NCBI RefSeq assembly: GCF_000337515.1
Contig: NZ_AOIQ01000021.1
Coordinates: forward strand, 396,304-460,303
DNA length: 64,000 nucleotides
DNA from: Halovivax asiaticus JCM 14624
Lineage (GTDB): Archaea > Halobacteriota > Halobacteria > Halobacteriales > Natrialbaceae
Direction of reading: 5' to 3'
Below, piece by piece: positions 8,360-16,608 of this stretch (positions are counted from its first letter, which is position 1; every line of letters starts with the position of its first letter). The position numbers and the translations under genes were made by a program. Under the pieces are notes generated by a model. The model made no database searches and was not told where the DNA came from. It was given only the letters and a program-made list of their open reading frames with translations.

Positions 8360-8610
8360 AATCCGTCGAGCGAACGAGCGACGGCGCCGGCGATGAGACT
8401 CCCGACCGGGAGTGCTACCGGTGCGATCGGGACGTGGCACCACGGCGGCTCTTTCGGATCACCACCGAGCCGCCGGCGTCGCTCTCGCAGGACTACCAGA
8501 CTGCGGAGCGATTTTGCTGTCCGGACTGTGCAGCTGGCATGAACCTCTCCGAGTTCTCCGAGCAACTGAAAGCCCGCGCTCGTCGGGGTGGGAACTCGGC
8601 GACGAAGTGA
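8356..8610 (+). CDS. Small zinc-binding protein (DUF7576-like), copy 1
   Basis: The 84-residue product has two cysteine pairs, C-Y-R-C near residue 22 and C-C-P-D-C near residue 55. This zinc-ribbon arrangement is typical of haloarchaeal small zinc finger proteins and I believe corresponds to DUF7576. The C-terminal MNLSEFSEQLKAR segment is probably a helix. It is about 80 percent like the protein at 63200-63454. The gene is inserted between hsdS and hsdR on the same strand but has its own conserved promoter and leader, so it is not simply part of the restriction operon. No function is known for the family; nucleic acid or protein binding is a guess. Confidence 0.75.
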   Translation: MKSVERTSDGAGDETPDRECYRCDRDVAPRRLFRITTEPPASLSQDYQTAERFCCPDCAAGMNLSEFSEQLKARARRGGNSATK

Positions 8611-8967
8611 CCGCGGCCATCATCACCTGACACCGCGGTTTTGGAACCTGGGTGTGGGCTCCCTCTGCTTATCTAACCACCACGCCGACTGCGGGACCTG
8701 TCCGTTGCTACGTGACCGTATCGTGACTTTCTGCGACCCGGTTCCTGCGACAATTGTCATTTGACTTAGCGAGTGAGAACCCCCGCTAACCCAAATTGTA
8801 GGGTCGGAATTTTGACTTAGCGCCGAGCACGGGCGTACTGTTTATTAGGCAGGTAGCTTCATCGGTCTGTCTAACCCAAATTGTCCCGGACGTCCCCATC
8901 AAAGATTCATCGACGCCGGTTACGACTACCGATAGAAACTTCGGGCTCGCATCAAAAGGGACATTAA
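8611..8967 (+). other. Gene-free interval before hsdR holding an inverted motif array
   Basis: No coding frame is convincing here. The interval contains the motif array described at 8759-8884 and two TATA-like stretches, gtttattagg (about 8840) and gatagaaact (8931-8940). The second lies about 30 bases before the hsdR ATG at 8968 and is the better promoter candidate. Confidence 0.6.
8759..8884. repeat. Four copies of a 12-14 bp motif in alternating orientation
   Basis: TTTGACTTAGCG occurs at 8760-8771 and 8811-8822. CTAACCCAAATTGT occurs at 8786-8799 and 8871-8884. The second motif read on the other strand is ACAATTTGGGTTAG, which shares the core ATTTG-x2-TTAG with the first. The order is therefore plus, minus, plus, minus, forming two inverted pairs with spacers of about 14 and 48 bases. 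Such pairs could be operators controlling hsdR or ends of small degenerate mobile elements. Confidence 0.6.
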
Positions 8968-11925
8968 ATGACAAAATCGGTTCCCACCGAGGGCGGGCTC
9001 CAGCGGTCGGTCCTCCAGTGGCTCGACGGCCTCGGGTGGGAAACGTACGGACTCGACGAGGGTTATGGGGCGACGGTCCTCGACGAGCGCTACGGGCGGA
9101 CGCGCTCTGAGGTCATCTACTGGGACCTGCTCGCCGAGGCCGTCGTCGACCTCAACGACGAACTGACGGCGGAGAACGTCGACCGCTTCCTGAATTCGCT
9201 CCGGCGCGACCTCGACCACGACAACCTCTTCGACGGCAACCAGGCGTTCCACGAACTCCTGACGACGGGGAAGAAACACACCGTCGATCAGCAACACAAC
9301 GGCACGAAGACCATCTACGCCGACCTGATCAACTTCGACGAGCCCGAGAAAAACCGACTGCACGCCGTCGACGAGTTCGCCATCACCCGGCGCGGGTCGA
9401 TCCGCCCCGACGTGACCCTGCTCGTCAACGGCATCCCGATCGTCCAGCTGGAACTCAAATCCGTCACGCAGGACGCCGACGTCTACGACGCGATTTCGGA
9501 CCTCCAGGAGTACGAGGAGACGGTCCCGCGGGCGTTCGTCCCGACGCTGTTCAACGTCGCCGCCGACCAGCGGACCCTCCAGTACGGCGCAGTCGGCGCC
9601 GCCCGCGAGTTCTATCAGGGCTGGACGACCGCTCCCGACGCCTACGAATCGGAGAACGCTGTCGAGCAGGCTGTGCACGCGCTGTTGAACCCGACGACGC
9701 TGCTCGACATCCTGAAGCACTTCGTCTTCTACGAGCGCCAGGCCGACCAGGACGCGAAGATCGTCCCGCGACACATGCAGTACTACGCGGTCAGGGAGAT
9801 TCTCGAACGCGTCGACCGGGGTGAGCATCGCAAGGGGTTGATCTGGCACACCCAGGGCTCGGGCAAGTCGTTCACGATGCTGTTCGCGGCGAAGAACCTC
9901 CTCGAACGCGACATCCTCGACGCCCCGCAACTCTTCATCGTCGTCGACACGGACAAACTCAACAGCCAGATGCGCGACCAGCTCGCCAACCTCTCCTTCG
10001 AGCGCTGGACCGAAGCCGAGAGCATCGAGGGGCTGGAAGCCACCATCGCCGCAGGGCGGAGCGAACTCGTCGTCACGACGATTCAGAAGTTCCAGGACGT
10101 CGATCCCGGCGTGGGGGCGACCGACGAGGCCGTCGTGCTGTCGGACGAGGCCCACCGCTTCATGGAGGCCGATCTCAAGAGCCGACTCGACGCTGCCCTG
10201 CCCGACGCCTACCAGTTCGGGTTTACCGGCACGCCGGTCCGCGAAGGCGACCGGGACAAGGATCGGAACACGTTCGACGAGTTCTCCCCCGAGGGCGAGG
10301 AGTATCTCCACCGCTATTCGATAAAGGACGGCATCGACGACGAGCTGATCCTCCCCGTCTTCTTCCGCCTCCGGCACGAGATGGAGTGGGACGTCGACGA
10401 GACGGGTCTCGACGAGGAGTTCGACGAAGCGTTCGCCACCCTCCCCACAGACGAGAAGCTGGCCGTCATCCGCGACCACGTCACCAGCCGCATGCTCGCC
10501 GAGATCGAACCCCGCGTCGAGCGCGTCGTCGACGAGATCGACGACCACTTCGACGGCGTCGCAAAGAACGGCTGGAAGGGCATGGTCGTCACCCCGAGTC
10601 GGGAGTCGGCGGCCATGTACGGGGAACGCCTGATCGACCGACGCGGCGAGGACGCCGTCGAGGTACTCTTCACCGCGACCAACGACGATCCCGACCTGCT
10701 CCAGCAGTTCCACACCGACCCCAACGAGCGCGACGAGATCGTCCGGGGGTTCAAAAAGCAAGACGAGCCCAGACTGCTCGTGGTTCACAACATGCTCCTG
10801 ACGGGCTTCGACGCACCCGTCCTGAAGACGATGTACCTGGATCGGGAACTGCGGGATCACACCCTCATGCAGGCCATCGCGCGGACGAACAGACCCGCCG
10901 ACGGCAAGGAAAACGGCGAGATCGTCGACTTTCAGGGCGTTTTCGAGAACATCGACGACGCGCTCGATTACGACGACACGACCAGGCAGTACGCCGCCCA
11001 GGACAGGGAGAAGCTGTTCGAAAAACTCGAGAACCAACTCGACGCAGTGCTCGCCATCTTCGAGGGGATCCCCCGCGAGGACAGCCAGGAGACGGTCGAC
11101 GCCTGTCTCGACCGGGTGGGTTCCCAGCCCGAAAAAGGCGAGTTCAAACGAAAGTTCCGCCGCCTCCAGGACCTCTACGAGTCCGTCTCGCCCGACCGTC
11201 GACTCGTCGAGGAGGGGATCGTCGAGGACTACGGCTGGCTCGGCCGGATCCATACGGCGTTCCAGCGGACGGCCAACCGTTCGGAGCGCCCCGAAGACGA
11301 GATGCGGGAGAAGACCCGTGAAATCATCGAAGAACACGTCGACATCGGCGAGATCAAACGGGAGTACCCGGTCTACGAACTCGGCGCCGAGTACCTGGAC
11401 GATCTCGATCACTTGCGCAGCGACGCGGCGAAAGCGACGACCATCGCCCACGCGATCAAGGAGAGTACCCAGCCCCGGATGGGGCAGAACCCGCGTTACG
11501 AACGACTGAGCGAGCGCGTGACCGACATCGTCGACGAGTGGCGGGCCGGCGATCGAACCGATCCCGAAACCGTCGAGGCCCTGCGGGAAGTCGAGGAGGC
11601 GGTCCTCGAAGTCGACGAGGAGGCGAACGAACGGGGGATGACGGACGCCGAATTCGCGATATTCACCGACCTGACGGAGGAGCGAGACACCGAGCTCTCC
11701 GAGGACACCGCAGCCACACTCGCCAGGGACATCGTTTCCGAGTTCGACGACCGCATAGACACGAGTTACCAGGGGTGGGAGACGAACCCGAAGACCGTCC
11801 AGCAGATCGAACTGGTCCTGCTCGATGTTTTGGTCAAAACGCACGAGCGTGGCGACCTGGTTACCGACGAGTTCATCGACGCCGTTCACACCTACCTGAT
11901 TCAGAACTATGTCGCGGACGAGTGA
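8968..11925 (+). CDS. hsdR: Type I restriction endonuclease motor subunit (HsdR)
   Basis: The 985-residue protein carries a PD-(D/E)xK nuclease domain (D148, E162-L-K164 in IRPDVTLL...QLELKS). This is followed by an SF2 translocase with Walker A GSGKS (297-301), the DEAH-like box D393-E-A-H, motif III FTGTP near residue 418, and a second RecA fold with LLTGFDAP and QAIARTNR. A long helical C-terminus should bind the HsdM/HsdS core. It would cut unmodified DNA after ATP-driven translocation. It is separated from hsdS by about 990 bases, including the zinc-protein cassette, so it probably has its own promoter. Its end overlaps the metallopeptidase gene by 17 bases. Confidence 0.96.
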   Translation: MTKSVPTEGGLQRSVLQWLDGLGWETYGLDEGYGATVLDERYGRTRSEVIYWDLLAEAVVDLNDELTAENVDRFLNSLRRDLDHDNLFDGNQAFHELLTTGKKHTVDQQHNGTKTIYADLINFDEPEKNRLHAVDEFAITRRGSIRPDVTLLVNGIPIVQLELKSVTQDADVYDAISDLQEYEETVPRAFVPTLFNVAADQRTLQYGAVGAAREFYQGWTTAPDAYESENAVEQAVHALLNPTTLLDILKHFVFYERQADQDAKIVPRHMQYYAVREILERVDRGEHRKGLIWHTQGSGKSFTMLFAAKNLLERDILDAPQLFIVVDTDKLNSQMRDQLANLSFERWTEAESIEGLEATIAAGRSELVVTTIQKFQDVDPGVGATDEAVVLSDEAHRFMEADLKSRLDAALPDAYQFGFTGTPVREGDRDKDRNTFDEFSPEGEEYLHRYSIKDGIDDELILPVFFRLRHEMEWDVDETGLDEEFDEAFATLPTDEKLAVIRDHVTSRMLAEIEPRVERVVDEIDDHFDGVAKNGWKGMVVTPSRESAAMYGERLIDRRGEDAVEVLFTATNDDPDLLQQFHTDPNERDEIVRGFKKQDEPRLLVVHNMLLTGFDAPVLKTMYLDRELRDHTLMQAIARTNRPADGKENGEIVDFQGVFENIDDALDYDDTTRQYAAQDREKLFEKLENQLDAVLAIFEGIPREDSQETVDACLDRVGSQPEKGEFKRKFRRLQDLYESVSPDRRLVEEGIVEDYGWLGRIHTAFQRTANRSERPEDEMREKTREIIEEHVDIGEIKREYPVYELGAEYLDDLDHLRSDAAKATTIAHAIKESTQPRMGQNPRYERLSERVTDIVDEWRAGDRTDPETVEALREVEEAVLEVDEEANERGMTDAEFAIFTDLTEERDTELSEDTAATLARDIVSEFDDRIDTSYQGWETNPKTVQQIELVLLDVLVKTHERGDLVTDEFIDAVHTYLIQNYVADE

Positions 11926-12631
11926 GCGAACGACGACGCTGGCCGGTGAGGAGGTGGTCTACGACGTCACGACGAGTGCCGACGCCTCGCAGTCTCGAAT
12001 CGACGCTGGCATCGATGGCATCACGGTGGTTCTTCCTGCAGATGGTGACGACGATCCCGAAGCGATCCTCTCCGAAAATGCGACGTGGGTCCTCGACAAG
12101 AAGGCGAAGTTCGACAGCTACCGAGACGACGTCCCGGATCGGACATTCGAACCTGGCGAGCGGTTTCCGTATCTGGGTGACGAGCACGAACTGGTCGTCG
12201 AGCCACGACAGAAATCCGCCGTCGAAGACGGAACGATTCGCCTCCGACGGAGTGCGGTCGACCAGTCGTCGGTCGAGCGGGCGCTACGGAACTTCTACCG
12301 ACGGCAGGCCCGTGATTATCTCTCCGACCGGCTCGATCAATTTGCGGACGAGATGGGGGTTGCGTACGACAGGCTGGAAATCAGGAACCAGCGAACCCGC
12401 TGGGGGAGCTGTTCGACGACCGGCACGATCGGCCTGAACTGGCGATTGCTGATGGCACCGCCGGCGATCATCGACTACGTCTGCATCCACGAACTGGCCC
12501 ATCTTCGTGAGGCCAACCACACGGACGCGTTCTGGGCACTCGTCGCCGATCACGATCCGGCCTATCGAGAACACGCCGAGTGGCTCGACGAACACAGTGC
12601 GCGGTTGATCTTCTCGTCGGAGGATCTGTAA
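11909..12631 (+). CDS. YgjP-type zinc metallopeptidase (DUF45) linked to hsdR
   Basis: The 240-residue protein ends in the YgjP/DUF45 domain. R-x-R-W-G-S-C-S near residues 162-169 is followed by the zinc motif H194-E-L-A-H198 and a third histidine at about 204, the M48-like SprT/WLM layout. The N-terminal 100 residues form the usual all-beta lead-in. ATG 11909 lies inside the last codons of hsdR, so the two are translationally coupled. Genes of this family often accompany type I restriction loci, where their role is not established; processing or turnover of HsdR is one possibility. Confidence 0.88.
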   Translation: MSRTSERTTTLAGEEVVYDVTTSADASQSRIDAGIDGITVVLPADGDDDPEAILSENATWVLDKKAKFDSYRDDVPDRTFEPGERFPYLGDEHELVVEPRQKSAVEDGTIRLRRSAVDQSSVERALRNFYRRQARDYLSDRLDQFADEMGVAYDRLEIRNQRTRWGSCSTTGTIGLNWRLLMAPPAIIDYVCIHELAHLREANHTDAFWALVADHDPAYREHAEWLDEHSARLIFSSEDL

Positions 12632-12915
12632 CAGAATCCGCGCTCACTTTGTCTTGTTTGGGTAAGGAACATTCTCTACGGGGGAGGAGTCGTCCGGGAA
12701 GTGTTGGCCCAGGAATGAATGGTTGTTGTCCACCGGCAGTTGGGCGGTCGCATTTTCAGGGGCGTGTACACGAGTCGAGGGTCATTTACGAAGTGAATTG
12801 GTCTCCATGGTCGAACGTACGTGCAACTCCAGTATGAGTAATGGAAGTGATGGATATCTCATGGCAGTGTGATGCAAAAAGCGGGTACCGGAAACGACTG
12901 GTCGATCCGAGTGAA
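12632..12915. other. Intergenic region without recognised features
   Basis: The stretch between the metallopeptidase gene and the convergent zinc-ribbon membrane protein gene shows no coding frame, tRNA or clear repeat. Its base composition is lower in GC than the flanking genes. Confidence 0.5.
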
Positions 12916-13710
12916 CTACGGCCCGTGAGTGACGCTGACTACCCCAAACTCGCTGGACGTACTTTGTTCCGATACAACCTCTCCGTCTTCGAGGATCTGT
13001 ACTGTGAGTTCGGTATTTGAACCATCTTCTTTTTGAACCGTTGCGCTGATGATCATTGTATCGTCGGATACGTCGAGCGTGTCATCTCCGCTGCCATCGA
13101 CACTACGGGTGGCAGATTCTTCACCGATGGCTCCTGACCACTCGCCGTCGTAGAGGATTCGTATTTGGTTGCCTTCGGCCCCTTCCTCGGCGCCAGTTAC
13201 CCCATCGTCAGCGGTTGGTTCAACTTCAGCCGCAGACGGGCCTGCGTCATCTACATCCGTTTCTGGCTCAACACCATCCTGACCCATGAGTCCACCTGCT
13301 ATGACGAATCCAATGACCACCACGCCCAGGACGATCCATCGTGAGAATGTTACGTTATACCCCTCTCTGATTCGACCTCGGGTTGCTGGGAGGGCAAACA
13401 AACCAACCGCTACCACTATCGCGCCAGCGGCTGGATCCGTTAGAAGCACCGCTAACCCAACGAGGATAATCAACGGTGCGATGATCCAAGCGAGTATGCG
13501 ACCGATTGTGATTTTCTTCTCTTTTGACGGATTGGATCCATCATTACGGATTTCTGCTTCACCCTCATTGGATCCACTCATTCGTTCGGTATCGGCCAGG
13601 TCGGTACGTGTACCGGTCTGATCTGCCCCGCAATTAGGGCAGAACTGTGCGGTCTCCTCCAGTGCTTCCCCGCATTGATGGCAATTCGTATTTGGTGCCT
13701 TCTTGTCCAT
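12916..13710 (-). CDS. Zinc-ribbon membrane protein with exposed C-terminal domain
   Basis: Starting at M 13710 gives 264 residues. An N-terminal zinc ribbon (C10, C13, C24, C27, NCHQCG and FCPNCG) and an acidic linker precede three hydrophobic segments around residues 72-90, 94-110 and 125-143. A C-terminal domain of about 80 residues begins IRILYDGEWSGAIG. This last domain, with SVDGSG and an ELTVQILEDGE strand, recurs in haloarchaeal membrane proteins and is probably outside the cell. A TATA-like stretch at about 13748-13758 would place transcription start after the alternative GTG at 13743, supporting the chosen start. Function unknown. GC content is lower than the genome norm. Confidence 0.75.
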   Translation of the reverse strand: MDKKAPNTNCHQCGEALEETAQFCPNCGADQTGTRTDLADTERMSGSNEGEAEIRNDGSNPSKEKKITIGRILAWIIAPLIILVGLAVLLTDPAAGAIVVAVGLFALPATRGRIREGYNVTFSRWIVLGVVVIGFVIAGGLMGQDGVEPETDVDDAGPSAAEVEPTADDGVTGAEEGAEGNQIRILYDGEWSGAIGEESATRSVDGSGDDTLDVSDDTMIISATVQKEDGSNTELTVQILEDGEVVSEQSTSSEFGVVSVTHGP

Positions 13711-13743
13711 TGGTACCAACCCACATGATTGGCTATTCTCCAC

Positions 13744-14050
13744 TACTAAGTATAGTTAGTGTAACATTTGCTTGAGTTTCGTTCCTGTTGGATAGAGGTC
13801 TTATGAGGTACGAGGGTTACAGTGGGCTACCTCGGGATACCGAACTAATTGAGATGAATCCACCCGTGGAGGGTGCGAACGAGAATCGAGCGGTAGCCAA
13901 GGGAATTGGGTAAGATCGAGAAAGTAGGCCAGTGCAATAGCCTCGATGAGGGCAGGACGTCGCTATGTGGAAATAACGTGGTAGGGGGGGAATTCGATGA
14001 ACCCAAGTCTCAGAGGCTCGGTTTAAAGAGGATTCGTATCTTACGGAGAT
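13744..14050. other. Gene-free interval left of the tRNA-Gly region
   Basis: No convincing coding frame is seen. The right end abuts the first tRNA-derived fragment at 14051. The sequence is comparatively AT-rich, like the gene before it, suggesting acquired DNA next to the tRNA. Confidence 0.5.
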
Positions 14051-14130
14051 GCGCTGGCTGGGATTTGAACCACCTGAAGACGGTCTCACTCGCTTCGCTC
14101 GTGAGCGTGCGTCTTCCGTACTTCAAATCT
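14051..14130. repeat. tRNA-Gly 3'-end fragment within a palindrome, unit A
   Basis: Bases 14051-14071 are identical to the last 21 bases of the tRNA-Gly gene (minus-strand sense). They form the left arm of a long imperfect palindrome centred at about 14096. ATTTGAA pairs with TTCAAAT, GAAGACG (14076-14082) with CGTCTTC (14110-14116), and CTCAC with GTGAG. No complete tRNA can be folded. Confidence 0.7.
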
Positions 14131-14173
14131 CAGGACGATTTCCGTCGCTCGCGGATTTGTTCGCGACAGAGAT

Positions 14174-14261
14174 GCGCTGGCTGGGATTTGAACAACGCGA
14201 AGACGGTCCTGCTCGCTCACTCCGTTCGCTGTGCGGGCTGCGACTTCTCTCGTTCAAATCC
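14174..14261. repeat. tRNA-Gly 3'-end fragment within a palindrome, unit B
   Basis: Bases 14174-14193 repeat the last 20 bases of tRNA-Gly. GGATTTGAAC (14184-14193) pairs with GTTCAAATCC (14252-14261) and GAAG (14199-14202) with CTTC (14244-14247), centred at about 14223. The unit has the same layout as unit A 123 bases earlier, but the inner sequence differs. Confidence 0.7.
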
Positions 14262-14333
14262 AGGGCGACTTCACGGCTCACGGGTTCCGAGCACACGCTA
14301 CGCGGTGCTCGGGAAAGTTGTTCGCCGTAGAAG

Positions 14334-14404
14334 TGCGCTGGCTGGGATTTGAACCCAGGTTGTGACCATGGCAAGGTCACGTGATACCACTACACTACCA
14401 GCGC
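14334..14404 (-). tRNA. tRNA-Gly (anticodon GCC)
   Basis: Read on the minus strand, the 71-base gene folds into a cloverleaf. It has a 7-bp acceptor stem (GCGCTGG with CCAGCGC), a 5-bp anticodon stem TGACC/GGTCA around the loop TTGCCAT, and a T-arm with GGTTCAAATCC. The anticodon GCC lies at 14370-14372. The discriminator base is A and CCA is not encoded. No intron is present. Two partial copies of its 3' end lie just beyond its own 3' end, the position used by tRNA-directed integrases. Confidence 0.95.
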
Positions 14405-14435
14405 CCTGCTGCACTCTCATCTAATCGCCGATGGA

Positions 14436-14444
14436 GGTATAAGG
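14436..14444 (-). promoter_or_regulatory. Predicted TATA box of tRNA-Gly
   Basis: On the minus strand the sequence reads CCTTATACC, 32-40 bases before the mature tRNA 5' end at 14404. This spacing leaves a short 5' leader for RNase P. Confidence 0.55.
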
Positions 14445-14637
14445 GTTGCGAAAGGCGGGCGTTTCGCCACGCCGTGTCACGGTTGTCGTTGGTGGAGGAG
14501 CTGGCGGGTGTGCGCCCGGAAATGGTAATATATCGGGATCTCCTTCTCAGGCTGACAATTTCCCCGTGGGTACCCTGTCGCTGTCTATCACGTTTTCGTG
14601 GGTGAGAGGCCGTCACAGCCCCGAATCGTTTCGCCAT

Positions 14638-14648
14638 GCTTTTAAGAC
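14638..14648 (+). promoter_or_regulatory. Predicted TATA box of the methyltransferase-ribosomal operon
   Basis: The stretch gcttttaaga lies about 60 bases before ATG 14703. It is the only good TATA-like element in the 298-base gap after the tRNA, so the giant operon would have a leader of about 30 bases. Confidence 0.45.
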
Positions 14649-14702
14649 CCTGTCCGCAATGAATCGCTACAGTCTAGTGACGAGGCGCCGAAGCGCTACG
14701 GT

Positions 14703-15578
14703 ATGACCGTCAGCGTACTCGTGCCGTCGTCGATCGCCCGTGAAGCCGAGGACAAACGCGAGGCTACTCGCAAACTCGGATACGTCGCCCGCGCGGCGAC
14801 GATCTTCCGGGCCGACCGCCTGATCGTCTTCCCCGACGGGGATGGCGAAACGGGTCGATTCGACGGCGGGTTCGTCGAAACCGTGCTGCGGTACGCCGCA
14901 ACGCCCCCGTACCTCAAAACCGAGGCGTGGGGCAAGCGGGACGAACTGGAGTATGTGGGCGTCTTACCGCCGCTCCGCGCTTCATCACGGACCGGCTCCG
15001 AATCGAACGGTTCGGGGTCGTTAAGACGAGGGATCGTGACCGAGGTCGGACCTGAAGGCCGCGTCCGGGTCAATTGCGGACTGCAACACCCGATCTCCCT
15101 CAACGTGCCACCGAAAATGGTGGTCGATGAGGGGGAGCGCGTGACCGTCAGGATCTCTTCGCGACGACCGGTCCGGGCGAAGCTCGTCGACGAGCCCCTT
15201 GCGGGGCTGTCGATCGAGCGGACGGACCTCTCCGCAGCACTCGGCCGTGAGGACGCCGGTGTTCGCATCGCGTCGTCCCGGTACGGTGAGGAACTCACCG
15301 CCGGACGTCTCGAGACACTGGCCGGACGCGTCGAGCGCGACGGCATGACCGTTGCGTTCGGTGCGCCCGAGAGAGGGCTGCCGGACATCCTCGGAATCGA
15401 GGAGTCACGTGCCGGCGCGTCGTCCAGCGGGGACGGCGGGGCGGCAGACGGAGTCGAACCCAGCGGCGATCCGGGGTTCGACCTCTGGCTGAACACGGTT
15501 CCGAACCAGGGCAGCGGGGTGGTGCGAACGGAAGAGGCGATGTTCGCCACCCTCGCTTGCCTCTCACTGAGAGCGTGA
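14703..15578 (+). CDS. SPOUT-class RNA methyltransferase (putative RNA uridine-N3 MTase)
   Basis: The 291-residue protein begins VSVLVPSSIAREAEDKREATRKLG and contains R-x-x-x-I-F-x-A-D-R near residues 32-40, the signature of the archaeal family found directly upstream of the L3 gene (former DUF171). An OB-like insert (about residues 105-160) interrupts the SPOUT fold. The knotted C-terminal half holds ERGLPDIL and ends LNTVPNQGSGVVRTEEAM, the SAM-binding loop. The rRNA or tRNA target is not established from sequence. It starts the ribosomal operon; L3 follows 5 bases after its stop. Confidence 0.85.
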   Translation: MTVSVLVPSSIAREAEDKREATRKLGYVARAATIFRADRLIVFPDGDGETGRFDGGFVETVLRYAATPPYLKTEAWGKRDELEYVGVLPPLRASSRTGSESNGSGSLRRGIVTEVGPEGRVRVNCGLQHPISLNVPPKMVVDEGERVTVRISSRRPVRAKLVDEPLAGLSIERTDLSAALGREDAGVRIASSRYGEELTAGRLETLAGRVERDGMTVAFGAPERGLPDILGIEESRAGASSSGDGGAADGVEPSGDPGFDLWLNTVPNQGSGVVRTEEAMFATLACLSLRA

Positions 15579-15582
15579 TAGA

Positions 15583-16605
15583 ATGCCACAAGCAAATAGA
15601 CCACGCAAAGGCTCACTCGGATTCGGCCCACGCAAGCGGGCGACCAGCGAGGTCCCGCGCTTCCGTTCGTGGCCGGATGACGACGGACAGCCGACGCTAC
15701 AGGGCTTCGCGGGCTACAAGGCCGGCATGACCCACGTGGTGACGGTCGACGACGCGGCCAACTCGCCGACCGAAGGGATGGAGACGACCGTCCCGGTCAC
15801 CATCGTGGAGACGCCGCCGATGGCCATCGCGGCCCTGCGAGCGTACGAAGAATCGCCATACGGACAACAGCCGGTCGCCGAGGTCTGGGCGGACGAGCTC
15901 GACGACGAGCTCGAACGCACACTCGACCTGCCGGGCGACGACTACGACCGCGACGCCGCTGCGGACGAGTTCACCGCCGCTCTCGACGAGGGGCGCGTGG
16001 ACGACGTCCGCGCGATCACGTACACGACGCCGGGCGAGATCCAGTCCGTGCCGAAGACGAAGCCGGACGTCATGGAGACGCGCATCGGCGGCGGCTCGGT
16101 CGACGACCGCGTCGAGTTCGGTCTCGATCTGCTCGAGGCCGACGGTGGCGAGCACGTCATGAACGACGTGTTCCGCGCCGGCGAGTACGTCGACGCGAGC
16201 GGCGTCACGAAAGGAAAGGGCACCCAGGGCCCCGTCAAGCGCTGGGGCGTCCAGAAGCGCAAAGGCAAGCACGCCCGTCAGGGCTGGCGTCGCCGTATCG
16301 GTAACCTCGGCCCGTGGAATCCGAGCCGCGTTCGCTCGACGGTTCCCCAGCAGGGTCAGACCGGGTACCACCAGCGCACCGAACTGAACAAGCGCCTGCT
16401 CGCCATCGGCGACGGCGCCGACGCGACGGTCGACGGCGGCTTCGTCAACTACGGCGAGGTCGACGGCCCGCACGCGTTGATCAAGGGTTCGCTCCCCGGG
16501 CCATCACAGCGACTCATTCGCTTCCGCCCGGCGATCCGACCCGGAGACCAGCCGCGCCTCGATCCCGAGGTCCGGTTCGTCTCCACCGCATCGAACCAGG
16601 GATAA
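15583..16605 (+). CDS. rpl3p: 50S ribosomal protein L3 (uL3)
   Basis: The 340-residue protein begins MPQANRPRKGSLGFGPRKR and has the archaeal L3 core with YKAGMTHV and KGKGTQGPVKRWGVQKRKGKHARQG segments. It binds the 3' domain of 23S rRNA near the peptidyl transferase centre. Length is normal for haloarchaea and the central part carries extra acidic loops. It lies between the SPOUT methyltransferase gene and L4. Confidence 0.98.
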   Translation: MPQANRPRKGSLGFGPRKRATSEVPRFRSWPDDDGQPTLQGFAGYKAGMTHVVTVDDAANSPTEGMETTVPVTIVETPPMAIAALRAYEESPYGQQPVAEVWADELDDELERTLDLPGDDYDRDAAADEFTAALDEGRVDDVRAITYTTPGEIQSVPKTKPDVMETRIGGGSVDDRVEFGLDLLEADGGEHVMNDVFRAGEYVDASGVTKGKGTQGPVKRWGVQKRKGKHARQGWRRRIGNLGPWNPSRVRSTVPQQGQTGYHQRTELNKRLLAIGDGADATVDGGFVNYGEVDGPHALIKGSLPGPSQRLIRFRPAIRPGDQPRLDPEVRFVSTASNQG

Positions 16606-16608
16606 TCT

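Noticed and set aside
8926..11889. Very long minus-strand open frame opposite hsdR
   Set aside because: It is the antisense shadow of a high-GC gene; hsdR has all nuclease and helicase motifs and the shadow has none.
14051..14261. Additional tRNA-Gly genes
   Set aside because: Only the last 20-21 bases match; no D-arm or anticodon arm can be folded, so they are fragments.
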